Assembly (NCBI GenBank): GCA_002373715.1
Contig: DFLI01000011.1
Span: 1-12,755 of the forward strand
Direction: 5' to 3'
Source: Bacteroidales bacterium UBA3623
GTDB lineage: Bacteria; Bacteroidota; Bacteroidia; Bacteroidales; UBA932
DNA length: 12,755 nt
Shown: positions 6,320 through 12,621 of the stretch, piece after piece
How the letters are laid out: each line of letters opens with the position of its first letter
Numbering within the stretch: the stretch's first letter is position 1
Program-made: the position numbers and the translations under genes
The notes under the pieces: generated by a model
Seen by the model: only the letters and a program-made list of their open reading frames with translations
What the model was told of the DNA's origin: nothing
Database searches by the model: none

Positions 6320-6327
6320 TATATTTG
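6320..6327 (+). promoter_or_regulatory. Promoter -7 element of the L,D-transpeptidase gene
   Basis: TATATTTG ends four bases before the ATG at 6332, which would start the transcript at or next to the start codon. The -33 region (GTTT near 6297-6300) is imperfect. The element overlaps the upstream side of the opposing promoter. Confidence 0.5.
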
Positions 6328-6331
6328 TCAT

Positions 6332-6880
6332 ATGAAACAGAACAACAGACTTAACAGAAGCCTCCTGGTGCTTCTCTCCCTGCTCCTCCTTTCCCTGTCG
6401 GCCCATGCACAGGGCCCTTACGCCAAGTTTGCCAAGGAGGCCGGCAGCGCTCCCTTCATTGTGGTGGACAAACCCACGCTCCAGCTCACACTGGCAGATG
6501 CCGAAGGCAATGTTATCAAGCAGTACGGCATGTCCTGCTCCAAGGTCTATGGCCCCAAGCAGGTAAGGGGAGACAACAAAACCCCGGAGGGCAAGTTTAA
6601 GATTAACGAACTGCTGTATGCCAAGGGCATCCCGCACGATTTCGGAGACGGCAAAGGCCCCATCAAGGACGCCTACGGCCCCTGGTTCCTCCGCCTGGAT
6701 GTGCCCGGCTTCCGGGATATCGGCATCCACGGTACTCCCTTCCCGGAGAGTATCGGCACCCGCGCCACGGAGGGCTGCATCCGCCTCACCAACGAGGACA
6801 TCGTAGACCTCAAGAACCGCGTCAAGCTGGGCACCGTGGTCTTCATCACACCGGATCCGGAAGAAACCTATAAGAAATAA
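6332..6880 (+). CDS. Secreted L,D-transpeptidase (YkuD domain)
   Basis: A 182-residue exported enzyme. L,D-transpeptidases form 3-3 cross-links in peptidoglycan or attach proteins to it; short single-domain members may also act as carboxypeptidases. Residues 1-26 form a signal peptide ending AHA-Q. The YkuD domain spans about 40-172, starting with FIVVDKPTLQLTLAD. The catalytic motif shows His133 (IHGT), a conserved G in SIGTR, and Cys149 in the TEGCIRL box. The commoner box reads SHGC[IV]R, so the two positions before Gly-Cys are Thr-Glu here. There is no LysM or other wall-binding domain. The ATG at 6332 was chosen because it begins the signal peptide. A strong terminator follows, so the gene is probably monocistronic. 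It is transcribed divergently from the aspartokinase-like operon. Confidence 0.93.
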   Translation: MKQNNRLNRSLLVLLSLLLLSLSAHAQGPYAKFAKEAGSAPFIVVDKPTLQLTLADAEGNVIKQYGMSCSKVYGPKQVRGDNKTPEGKFKINELLYAKGIPHDFGDGKGPIKDAYGPWFLRLDVPGFRDIGIHGTPFPESIGTRATEGCIRLTNEDIVDLKNRVKLGTVVFITPDPEETYKK

Positions 6881-6883
6881 TTC

Positions 6884-6905
6884 AGAGGCCTGCGGGCCTC
6901 TTTTA
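6884..6905 (+). terminator. Intrinsic terminator of the L,D-transpeptidase gene
   Basis: AGAGGCC-TGCG-GGCCTCT forms a 7-bp perfect stem followed by TTTT, three bases after the TAA stop. Confidence 0.85.
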
Positions 6906-6935
6906 TTTGTGGTGTCGGAAATTGTTCTACCTTTG
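6906..6935 (+). promoter_or_regulatory. Promoter of the secreted esterase gene
   Basis: A TTTG at 6906-6909, an 18-nt spacer and TACCTTTG at 6928-6935 fit the Bacteroidota promoter, and the ATG follows 23 bases later. The -33 element directly follows the preceding terminator's T-run. Confidence 0.7.
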
Positions 6936-6958
6936 TAAACACATAACACTCAACACTT

Positions 6959-8311
6959 ATGAAACGTATTCACTTTATTCTTACCGTTTTGGCTGTCACC
7001 ATGGCTGCATCGGCAGGTGCCCAAACCCTGAAGATGGAGCCCCAGCGCGTGGGCGTAACCACCTACGAGGCCTCCACCGCCGTGAATCTGGTGGTGGTAA
7101 AACCGGAGGTTAAGTTGGAGAACCCGGATCCTTCCGTGTTCACTGTTACCACCAATGGAACCGAGCGCAACGTGGTTTCCGCATATCCTTCCGATTCCCG
7201 CGGTGCCTTTGACCCCGAGGGCGAATGCATCGCACTGGGCCTTGCGAAAGCCAACGCCCGCGGCATCGGCCTCACCAAGGCCGGCAGTGTCTGGAAAGAA
7301 GATTACACCGTAAAGGTAGATCTGAAGAAGGGCAAAGTGCTCAAGGTGGGCAAGCAGAAATTCACCGCCATCGAGTGCGAAACGGACAAGGCCGTGAAGG
7401 ACTTTGTCTCCGAGGCCGATTATTTCAACAAGGGTACCTTCACCGGCAAGTTCACCGGCAAGCCCGGCGACGTTACCCTCACCTATGCCTCTTACGAGCC
7501 CTGGTCCCTGAAGGGAGACGGCAAGGCTAATCCCCTCATTATCTGGCTGCACGGCGGCGGTGAAGGCGGCATTGACGTATCCATCACCCTCCTTGGCAAC
7601 GAGGTGGTATCCCTCATCCGTCCCCAGATTCAGTCGCATTTCACCACGGAAGGTGGCGCTAACGGTGCCTATGTCCTTTCCGTCCAGTGCCCCACCATGT
7701 GGATGGGCACCTCCAAGGGCTTCGGCCACGGCGAGTATCCTTCCTTGTACTGCGACGTTCTCAAATCCTGCATCGACAACTATGTAGACAACAACCCGGA
7801 TGTAGACCGCAACCGTATCTACCTGGGCGGCTGCTCCAACGGCGGTTACATGACCATGCAGATGCTCATCCGTCATCCCCGTTACTTTGCCGCTGCCTAT
7901 CCCACCTGCGAGGCATACACGGACGCCAACATCTCTGAGAACGAGATTAAGGCTTTGGCCGAGGAGAATATCTGGATTGTCCAGTCCTACGACGACATGA
8001 CGGTAGATCCCAAGACGCACTGCATCCCCACCTTCCAGCGCCTCATCAAGGCCGGCGCCAAGAACGTCTGGATGTCTATGTTCGAGAATGTAGTGGGTAT
8101 TGACAACCCCGGCCAGAAACTCTACGGCCACTTCTCCTGGTGCTACCTGTTCAACGACGCCGTCACCCATTCCCAGGATCCGGCCGATACCGAAATCAAG
8201 CCCAGCAACAACGGTGGCGGCTCCGCCTCCCCCCAGGGCTTCAACAACATCTACGACTGGATGAACGCCCAGGTTCTCACCGCCCCCGAAATCACCAGCC
8301 CCCGTTGGTAG
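6959..8311 (+). CDS. Secreted alpha/beta-hydrolase esterase with N-terminal Ig-like region
   Basis: A 450-residue exported hydrolase. Residues 1-22 are a signal peptide (cleavage near AGAQ). Residues about 25-165 resemble the Ig-like N-terminal region seen in EstA-type esterases. From about 172 there is a prolyl-oligopeptidase/PHB-depolymerase-like alpha/beta-hydrolase. Visible catalytic parts are the oxyanion-loop WLHGGGEGG (196-204), nucleophile Ser293 in GCSNGG, an acid candidate Asp345, 346 or 350 (SYDDMTVDP), and His391 in YGHFSW. Such enzymes in gut Bacteroidota often remove acyl or feruloyl groups from plant polysaccharides; the substrate is an inference only, as no glycan-utilisation genes lie nearby. 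Codon use is strongly GC3-biased, which produces a 406-codon open frame on the opposite strand. It is monocistronic and ends at a bidirectional terminator. Confidence 0.9.
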   Translation: MKRIHFILTVLAVTMAASAGAQTLKMEPQRVGVTTYEASTAVNLVVVKPEVKLENPDPSVFTVTTNGTERNVVSAYPSDSRGAFDPEGECIALGLAKANARGIGLTKAGSVWKEDYTVKVDLKKGKVLKVGKQKFTAIECETDKAVKDFVSEADYFNKGTFTGKFTGKPGDVTLTYASYEPWSLKGDGKANPLIIWLHGGGEGGIDVSITLLGNEVVSLIRPQIQSHFTTEGGANGAYVLSVQCPTMWMGTSKGFGHGEYPSLYCDVLKSCIDNYVDNNPDVDRNRIYLGGCSNGGYMTMQMLIRHPRYFAAAYPTCEAYTDANISENEIKALAEENIWIVQSYDDMTVDPKTHCIPTFQRLIKAGAKNVWMSMFENVVGIDNPGQKLYGHFSWCYLFNDAVTHSQDPADTEIKPSNNGGGSASPQGFNNIYDWMNAQVLTAPEITSPRW

Positions 8312-8331
8312 AGATTAGACCCATATAACGT

Positions 8332-8361
8332 AAAAAGCCAGCCTTCAAGGCTGGTTTTTTT
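8332..8361. terminator. Bidirectional terminator between esterase and hydrolase genes
   Basis: CCAGCCT-TCA-AGGCTGG (8338-8354) is flanked by an A-run on the left and a seven-T run on the right, so it can end transcripts from both converging genes. The stem core matches that of the two other convergent-gap terminators. Confidence 0.85.
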
Positions 8362-8385
8362 ATTGTTGCGAATTGATGCATTACA

Positions 8386-8406
8386 TCGATAAATCCGATT
8401 TATCGA
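8386..8406. repeat. 21-bp palindrome, TCGATAAATC-C-GATTTATCGA
   Basis: Two perfect 10-base arms surround one central base. Its right arm, extended to CCGATTTATCGA-N4-AAAGATA (8395-8417), recurs with a 3-nt spacer at 11079-11100 after the AraC gene. The function is unknown. Confidence 0.6.
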
Positions 8407-8479
8407 ATACAAAGATAAGCCTTTTATCAGAATAGCCTTCATCGATTGGCTTGACCGATAAAAAGGAATTGACACACGT

Positions 8480-9520
8480 CTATTTCAGGTTCTCTTTGAA
8501 GAAGGATTCAATCTTGTCGTAGGGAATCACGCCCTTCACGTCGTCATACAGGTCCGTATGCACGGCACCGGGGATGATGAGGAGTTCCTTGTTGTCGCCC
8601 TTCAGTTTGGCGAAGGCGCCCTCGCTGAAATAGCGGCTATGAGCCTTCTCGCCGTGGATCAGGAGCACAGGCGTCTTGATCTCGCCCGCCATGTCCAGCA
8701 GGGGCTGGTTCAGAAAGGACATGGTGCCGGTGATGTTCCAGCCGTCGGTGGAGTTGCCGCTGCGGGGATGGTAGCCGCGTTTGGTCTTGTAGTAGTCATG
8801 GTAATCCTTGACAAACCAGGGAGCATCGTCCGGGAGCGGGTCCACCACACCGCCAGCTCGTTTATAGTCGTCGGTACGGTACTCTTCCGTCCGCTGGGCG
8901 GCCCAGGCCTTGCGCTGCGCGTCGCGGGCCTCTTCGTTGTCGGCGCTTCCAAAATAACCCTCACGCGCTATGCGGGACATATCGTACATGGTGGAAGTGA
9001 CGGTAGCCTTGATTCGAGGATCGAGGGCTGCCGCATTGATGGCCATGCCACCCCAGCCACAGATGCCGATGATACCGATGCGTTCCGGATCGACATTATC
9101 CTGGTTGGAAAGGAAATCCACCGCTGCAAGAAAGTCTTCCGTATTGATATCCGGAGAAGCAGTCCGCCTAGGCTCACCGCCGCTCTCGCCGGTGTAGGAC
9201 GGGTCAAAGGCTATGGTCAGAAAGCCCCGCTCGGCCATATGCTGGGCGTAGAGGCCGCTGCTCTGCTCCTTCACGGCGCCGAAGGGGCCGGAGACTGCGA
9301 TGGCAGGGAGTCTGCCCGTCGCGTCCTTCGGGACATACATATCGGCCACCAGCGTAATGCCGTAGTGGTTGTGGAAAGTGACCTTGGAATGCTCCACAAG
9401 GTCGGATTTCGGGAACGTCTTGTCCCATTCTTGAGTCAGGTTCATATCGTTTGTGTTTTTGTTGTTGCCGCAGGAAGCCAGTAGGGCTATGCCCGCAAGG
9501 GCGATGAGTATCTTTTTCAT
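8480..9520 (-). CDS. Alpha/beta-hydrolase lipoprotein with Cys nucleophile (dienelactone hydrolase/YcjY-like)
   Basis: A 346-residue lipoprotein: the signal peptide ends in the lipobox LASC (Cys17), so it is membrane-anchored and faces the periplasm or outer surface. The hydrolase domain spans about 45-345. The nucleophile elbow is G152-I-C154-G-W-G, with Cys where most hydrolases have Ser, as in dienelactone hydrolases and YcjY-like proteins. The catalytic His is His321 (PGAVHTDLYD). The acid is not certain and probably lies near the IHGEKAHSRYFSE segment (288-300). The substrate is unknown. The ATG begins 5 bp after the stop of the cyclophilin-like lipoprotein gene, so the two genes form one operon. 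An AraC regulator is transcribed divergently. It is convergent with the secreted esterase, which has a different fold arrangement and a Ser nucleophile. Confidence 0.9.
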   Translation of the reverse strand: MKKILIALAGIALLASCGNNKNTNDMNLTQEWDKTFPKSDLVEHSKVTFHNHYGITLVADMYVPKDATGRLPAIAVSGPFGAVKEQSSGLYAQHMAERGFLTIAFDPSYTGESGGEPRRTASPDINTEDFLAAVDFLSNQDNVDPERIGIIGICGWGGMAINAAALDPRIKATVTSTMYDMSRIAREGYFGSADNEEARDAQRKAWAAQRTEEYRTDDYKRAGGVVDPLPDDAPWFVKDYHDYYKTKRGYHPRSGNSTDGWNITGTMSFLNQPLLDMAGEIKTPVLLIHGEKAHSRYFSEGAFAKLKGDNKELLIIPGAVHTDLYDDVKGVIPYDKIESFFKENLK

Positions 9521-9525
9521 GACGT

Positions 9526-10041
9526 CTATTGTTTCAGTGAATATGTGACGGAGATGTCGCCCGTGCCGAAGAACGCCTTCAGCTCTTCTGCAGAGAGGCT
9601 GTCCACCTTCCCCAACGGTGTGTAGGACCAGCTGTTGTTGCCATAGAATACACAGATATTGTTGCTATTGTAGAGCATGATGTCTCCGGAGACGGCCTCA
9701 ATCTGCTCGTTGCGGCTTGTCAGCGAAAAACCCAGCGGACCGTAGTGCTCAAATCCGTTGGCCTTCATCTGGACGGTAACGGCGCCGGCCTTCAGTTTCT
9801 CGGCCAGTTCTTTGGCGGTGGCATTGTCGGCCAGCGTGGCGGTGATGGTCGTTCCACCGGCGGTTATGTTCATAATCATAGGGATAGTCTGATCGTTATT
9901 GTTGGAGTTGTTATTGTTGTCCTCCGTCTGTTTCTCTTCTTCCTTCTGAGGCTCCGGAATCTCAACCGGCTCAATCTTCTCGCAGGAGAAAAGGGCTATG
10001 GAAGCTAGGCAGGCAAGAAGCATTGTAGTCATTCGTTTCAT
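9526..10041 (-). CDS. Cyclophilin-like fold lipoprotein
   Basis: A 171-residue lipoprotein with lipobox LFSC (Cys20). It is followed by a low-complexity linker rich in Glu and Asn (about 21-52), which tethers the domain away from the membrane. Residues about 55-170 match the bacterial cyclophilin-like family. Features are an opening MNITAGGTTITATLADN, a central NSNNICVFYGNNSWSYTPLGKV, and a closing DISVTYSL strand. No prolyl-isomerase activity is established for this family. In other gut bacteria, family members are commonly found beside hydrolases, flavodoxins and AraC regulators. The start at 10041 was chosen because it begins the signal peptide (MKRMTTMLLA) and follows the promoter; a more upstream in-frame start would add 14 residues before it. 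It is the first gene of a two-gene operon. Confidence 0.82.
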   Translation of the reverse strand: MKRMTTMLLACLASIALFSCEKIEPVEIPEPQKEEEKQTEDNNNNSNNNDQTIPMIMNITAGGTTITATLADNATAKELAEKLKAGAVTVQMKANGFEHYGPLGFSLTSRNEQIEAVSGDIMLYNSNNICVFYGNNSWSYTPLGKVDSLSAEELKAFFGTGDISVTYSLKQ

Positions 10042-10060
10042 ATCGATTGATTTTACAATG

Positions 10061-10068
10061 CAAAGGTA
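10061..10068 (-). promoter_or_regulatory. Promoter -7 element of the lipoprotein-hydrolase operon
   Basis: The minus strand reads TACCTTTG, 19 bases before the ATG. No TTTG -33 is seen at the right distance, which would suit activator dependence. Confidence 0.65.
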
Positions 10069-10105
10069 CGGCGAGGCCAGCAACTTTTTGTTTCAATATT
10101 CGCCG
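10069..10105. promoter_or_regulatory. Possible operator between AraC gene and its divergent operon
   Basis: CGGCGA (10069-10074) and TCGCCG (10100-10105) are inverted repeats separated by 25 bases, abutting the leftward -7 element and upstream of the rightward one. The site is short, so this is tentative. Confidence 0.25.
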
Positions 10106-10132
10106 AGTTTATACCAATTTCGCAGATTTTAC

Positions 10133-10140
10133 TATCTTTG
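10133..10140 (+). promoter_or_regulatory. Promoter -7 element of the AraC gene
   Basis: TATCTTTG matches TAnnTTTG and lies 7 bases before the ATG, so the leader is minimal. The -33 element is weak (TTTA at 10108-10111, spacer 21). Confidence 0.6.
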
Positions 10141-10147
10141 CAGGGTT

Positions 10148-11041
10148 ATGAAGAAGTTTTTGAAGGTCGACAACCCAAATGTCTATGCCGAATATGTAGG
10201 CGCCCCCATCCTGCATCCCCAGTTGGCGCTCATTAGCTACGACGAGGTTTCTCCATTCCGGAACAGTCTCAACAACTATGGCGTTTACGGCCTTTTCATC
10301 CAGCAGCAATTCCCTAAATATCTATCCTATGGCACTAAATCCATTATCGTGGGAGACAGTTCCATCATTGCCGTAGCCCCAGGACAGATAGGCGGAGGAG
10401 AAGACAACGGAACGCCCCTGTACATCAACGGATGGGCCCTGCTCTGGTCGCAGGAACTGTTGAAAGGATCTACGCTCGAAGGGAAAATGGAAGGATACCA
10501 TTTTTTCTCCTACTTTGATACGGATTGGCTCAGGATGGAAGCCGCCGAATACGAGCGGCTCTCTTTACTCCTGGTTACTATGCGGAAAGAAATGCAGGAG
10601 AACCAGGATTCACCTGCGCTTAGGACTATCCTCACAAGCTACCTCCAACTGATTCTGGAATACTGCCAACGGATCTATCTTCGCCAGCTCTCACAGAAAG
10701 AAAGTGGAGATAGCGACATCCTCAAACGCTTCCACCGCTTGCTTGTCGATTATTTCACCCAAGGGCTGCAACATGAAAAGGGCCTTCCTACCGTTTCATA
10801 TTGCGCGGGCGAACTGGCTTATTCAGCCCGTTACTTTGGCGATCTGATTCACCAGGCAACAGGCGGCACAGCCATCGGCTACATCCACAGTTTCGTAATT
10901 GACCAGGCCAAGAACCTCCTGATGAAAGGGCTAAGCGTTGGCGAAGTGGCCGACCTGCTGGGCTTCGAATATCCCCATCACTTCAGCCGGCTGTTCAAGA
11001 AGGTCACGGGAAGTACACCTTCCGAATTCTTAGCCGCGTAG
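10148..11041 (+). CDS. AraC family transcriptional regulator
   Basis: A 297-residue cytoplasmic regulator. Residues 1-170 form an N-terminal ligand-sensing region of the kind found in AraC proteins of this phylum. Residues about 190-297 are the paired helix-turn-helix domain: LAYSARYFGDLIHQATGGTA contains the first recognition region, and SVGEVADLLGFEYPHHFSRLFKKVTGSTPSEF the second, with the conserved FSRLFKK...G.TP ending. The ATG at 10148 gives a protein that starts like its relatives and sits just after a promoter; an upstream in-frame extension would run through that promoter. It is divergent from the lipoprotein-hydrolase operon with a 106-bp shared control region, so that operon is the likely target. 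The inducer is unknown. Confidence 0.92.
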   Translation: MKKFLKVDNPNVYAEYVGAPILHPQLALISYDEVSPFRNSLNNYGVYGLFIQQQFPKYLSYGTKSIIVGDSSIIAVAPGQIGGGEDNGTPLYINGWALLWSQELLKGSTLEGKMEGYHFFSYFDTDWLRMEAAEYERLSLLLVTMRKEMQENQDSPALRTILTSYLQLILEYCQRIYLRQLSQKESGDSDILKRFHRLLVDYFTQGLQHEKGLPTVSYCAGELAYSARYFGDLIHQATGGTAIGYIHSFVIDQAKNLLMKGLSVGEVADLLGFEYPHHFSRLFKKVTGSTPSEFLAA

Positions 11042-11124
11042 ATTACGCATTATCGACAATATGAGAGACCGCTAAAGGCCGATTTATCGATATAAAGATA
11101 GGTGTTTTGATGACTTTGTCCAAA

Positions 11125-11223
11125 TTCGGAGGCCGATAGGCCGACAGGGCCTGCAGGCCCGCACCGCCGCTTCTGCGGCGGAGCCCCTCTCCCGAGGAGA
11201 GGGGTTTGGGGTGAGGGTAACGT
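11125..11223 (+). repeat. Hairpin repeat family, copy R2
   Basis: A 99-nt unit differing from R1 at one position, which turns GGGCCT-TC-AGGCCC into the perfect palindrome GGGCCTGCAGGCCC. It carries the same four hairpins and G-rich tail, and like R1 lies between convergent genes in the same orientation. Confidence 0.9.
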
Positions 11224-11225
11224 AA

Positions 11226-11246
11226 GGGAAAGGTCCTGCCTAAGCG
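11226..11246 (+). repeat. 21-nt module, copy 2
   Basis: Identical to 3011-3031, but here located between the hairpin repeat and the terminator. The end of copy R3 (near 12743-12755) begins a similar run. Confidence 0.8.
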
Positions 11247-11255
11247 CACAAAGCA

Positions 11256-11282
11256 GAAAACCAGCCGTTAAGGCTGGTTTTC
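11256..11282. terminator. Bidirectional intrinsic terminator, AraC/lipoprotein gap
   Basis: The same 11-bp stem and GTTAA loop as at 3161-3187, within a 41-nt block (11254-11294) identical to 3159-3199. Confidence 0.8.
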
Positions 11283-11290
11283 AAAGCTTT

Positions 11291-11392
11291 GTAGACTACC
11301 ATACCGAATTATCTAACTTTTATACCTCCTACGCACGTCTGGCGAGGTTTGCAGAGTATTTGGTGCAACGCGGAATAAAACTTGTCCCATAA
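11291..11392 (+). pseudogene. 3' remnant of an unidentified gene
   Basis: The frame reads 33 protein-like residues (VDYHTELSNFYTSYARL, then ARFAEYLVQRGIKLVP) and a TAA stop. There is no start codon in reach that would give a real gene. Upstream the frame stays open only through the non-coding repeat. It ends three bases before the convergent lipoprotein stop. The balanced, helix-like composition suggests the tail of a disrupted gene. I do not recognise the family, and a chance reading cannot be excluded. Confidence 0.4.
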
Positions 11393-11394
11393 TT

Positions 11395-12006
11395 CTATGC
11401 GTGACCGTTAATCTGATGCCAGAGTAATTCTCCTTTGTCTAAATCTAACATTGCTCTCCAATAGGCGTCTCCGCCATCCATAACAAAAATGAAAGAAATG
11501 TTCATTTGCTCGCGAAATGGAAGTGGAGGCAATATACCCTCTTGATACTGAGGGGCAGGTTTATCTTCAAGGTCGGCAATCTCCAAAAGAACGAAATTTA
11601 CAAAGGCGTATTTCTTGCCATCAGACCCTTTCAAAAAGGCATACTGCCGGGCATAATTATCGAGTCCGCCTTTTTGAAATAGATGTCCATCTTTATCATA
11701 AGCATCTTTCAAGATTGATGGAAAAGCCTTTTGGAGAATCTGTTCTGCCCTCCTTAGGTCATACAATGATGGTTCGAATACTGTTGATTCTTTCAAGAGA
11801 TTAGGTAGCATCCAATTAACAGCTACCGTATCGACAAATACATAGCCGATTACCGCCTCGTCATTATCTCCTTTATTGATGTCACAGTAGCGGACAGGCA
11901 GATTGGGGCCTTTTGTTTCAGGGGGCCATGAATTGGTTTCTTCACATGCCCCGAAAAATGAGGTGATGGCAAGAATGAGAACGACCCGATAAATGAAATC
12001 AACCAT
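11395..12006 (-). CDS. Hypothetical lipoprotein
   Basis: A 203-residue predicted lipoprotein: a hydrophobic signal segment (about residues 4-19) ends in the lipobox FGAC with Cys21. The mature part is mixed alpha/beta, with a helical stretch AEQILQKAFPSILKDAY and a C-terminal strand-rich part ending near YWRAMLDLDKGELLWHQ. I do not recognise the family; the small globular shape could fit an NTF2-like or immunity-type protein, but no motif proves it. The ATG at 12006 is preferred to an in-frame TTG further upstream that would overlap the toxin gene. It starts 10 bp after the toxin stop, so it may be read through from the toxin-antitoxin promoter. Base composition is clearly AT-richer (about 40% GC in a sampled line) than genes to the left, suggesting transfer. 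Confidence 0.75.
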   Translation of the reverse strand: MVDFIYRVVLILAITSFFGACEETNSWPPETKGPNLPVRYCDINKGDNDEAVIGYVFVDTVAVNWMLPNLLKESTVFEPSLYDLRRAEQILQKAFPSILKDAYDKDGHLFQKGGLDNYARQYAFLKGSDGKKYAFVNFVLLEIADLEDKPAPQYQEGILPPLPFREQMNISFIFVMDGGDAYWRAMLDLDKGELLWHQINGHA

Positions 12007-12016
12007 AATTACCTCG

Positions 12017-12358
12017 TTAAATATCCAAACCCAGGTGTTGGGCAACGACGTGATTGTTTGTTAGATACCTCACAAGGAACGTTGTCTCGCCATCGATATC
12101 ATGGACGCTATAGAAAACATACCAAACAGTTTGCTTGTTATGCTTGAAGGCAGAATAGAAAAGGTCTGTTCCGTAGCGTTCGAAATAAGCCGGAGCACCT
12201 TTCCGCACTTTGAGTGGAAGATTGGCCTGAATATCGCGAAACAGCTGCTCCGAGTACGCGATGGCTACATCTTTGAAACCAAGGTATCCTTCATCATAGA
12301 GTACCTGGGCAAGTTCAAGGAATTGATTGACGACTTCAGGAAGAAAAAGAACCTTCAT
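12017..12358 (-). CDS. RelE/ParE-like type II toxin
   Basis: A 113-residue protein of the RelE/ParE size class, recalling a family common in Bacteroidota that pairs with Phd/YefM antitoxins. It starts with strand MKVLFLPEV, then two helices (about 10-50, with LYDEGYLGFKDVAIAYSEQLF). A C-terminal sheet follows with FERYGTDLFYSAFKHNKQTVWYVFY and a closing TTFLVRYLTNNHVVAQHL. RelE members cleave mRNA on the ribosome and ParE members poison gyrase; which applies here cannot be read. The Arg, His and Tyr near the C-terminus (RYLTNNH) are candidate functional residues. The gene follows the antitoxin stop by three bases, typical tight coupling. Family assignment is good, exact target is unknown. Confidence 0.8.
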   Translation of the reverse strand: MKVLFLPEVVNQFLELAQVLYDEGYLGFKDVAIAYSEQLFRDIQANLPLKVRKGAPAYFERYGTDLFYSAFKHNKQTVWYVFYSVHDIDGETTFLVRYLTNNHVVAQHLGLDI

Positions 12359-12361
12359 AAA

Positions 12362-12598
12362 CTACGCACTTCTCTCGGCCTCTTTCTTCTCAAACATTTG
12401 CGTAAGTCCTTCGCGGACGCGTTCAATTACATCATCCACCGTGATGGCACGTGCCAAATCGGCGTCCGACGCATTATTCTGAGCAACGAGTACGAATGAC
12501 TCATCGCGGCCACGCTGGATAACAACTCTTTCTGTCCTGGCAAGGTCCAGATACTTCTTCATATTGTTGCGGAGTTCCGCTGAACTGATGACCACCAT
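12362..12598 (-). CDS. Phd/YefM family antitoxin
   Basis: A 78-residue antitoxin. The N-terminal part (MVVISSAELRNNMKKYLDLA, then ERVVIQRGRDESFVLVAQ) is the Phd/YefM DNA-binding and dimerisation fold. The charged C-terminal tail (about 48-78, rich in Glu, Asp and Lys) is the flexible segment that wraps the toxin. It should neutralise the downstream toxin and repress its own promoter. A 16-bp perfect palindrome overlapping the end of the promoter, just before the start codon, is the likely operator. The ATG at 12598 is the only start giving the conserved N-terminus. Confidence 0.88.
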   Translation of the reverse strand: MVVISSAELRNNMKKYLDLARTERVVIQRGRDESFVLVAQNNASDADLARAITVDDVIERVREGLTQMFEKKEAERSA

Positions 12599-12605
12599 AA
12601 TACAA

Positions 12606-12621
12606 GTACATTATAATGTAC
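12606..12621. promoter_or_regulatory. Palindromic operator of the toxin-antitoxin operon
   Basis: GTACATTATAATGTAC is a perfect 16-bp palindrome. It shares its outer base with the -7 element and covers the expected transcription start, 7 bases before the antitoxin ATG. This fits autoregulation by the Phd/YefM antitoxin or toxin-antitoxin complex. Confidence 0.75.

Larger units (their letters stand above)
11042..11394. other. Convergent intergenic region between AraC and lipoprotein genes
   Basis: This 353-bp gap holds no intact gene. In order it contains a CCGATTTATCGA motif shared with the palindrome near 8395, repeat copy R2, a 21-nt module, a bidirectional terminator and a short 3' gene remnant. 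Confidence 0.8.

Noticed and set aside
5586..6335. Plus-strand open frames opposite the aspartokinase-like gene
   Set aside because: They lack domain features and are antisense to a clear aspartokinase-type reading frame with a matching promoter.
6950..8170. A 406-codon open frame on the minus strand opposite the secreted esterase
   Set aside because: It mirrors the esterase's GC-biased third positions, has no signal or known motif, and the plus-strand frame has a promoter, signal peptide and catalytic triad.
8251..8475. A minus-strand ORF of 74 codons with a TATCTTTG element near 8410
   Set aside because: It crosses the bidirectional terminator and overlaps the esterase 3' end; the composition is not protein-like.
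8558..9484. A 308-codon plus-strand frame opposite the hydrolase lipoprotein
   Set aside because: The opposite strand carries a lipobox, nucleophile elbow and catalytic His; this frame has none of these.
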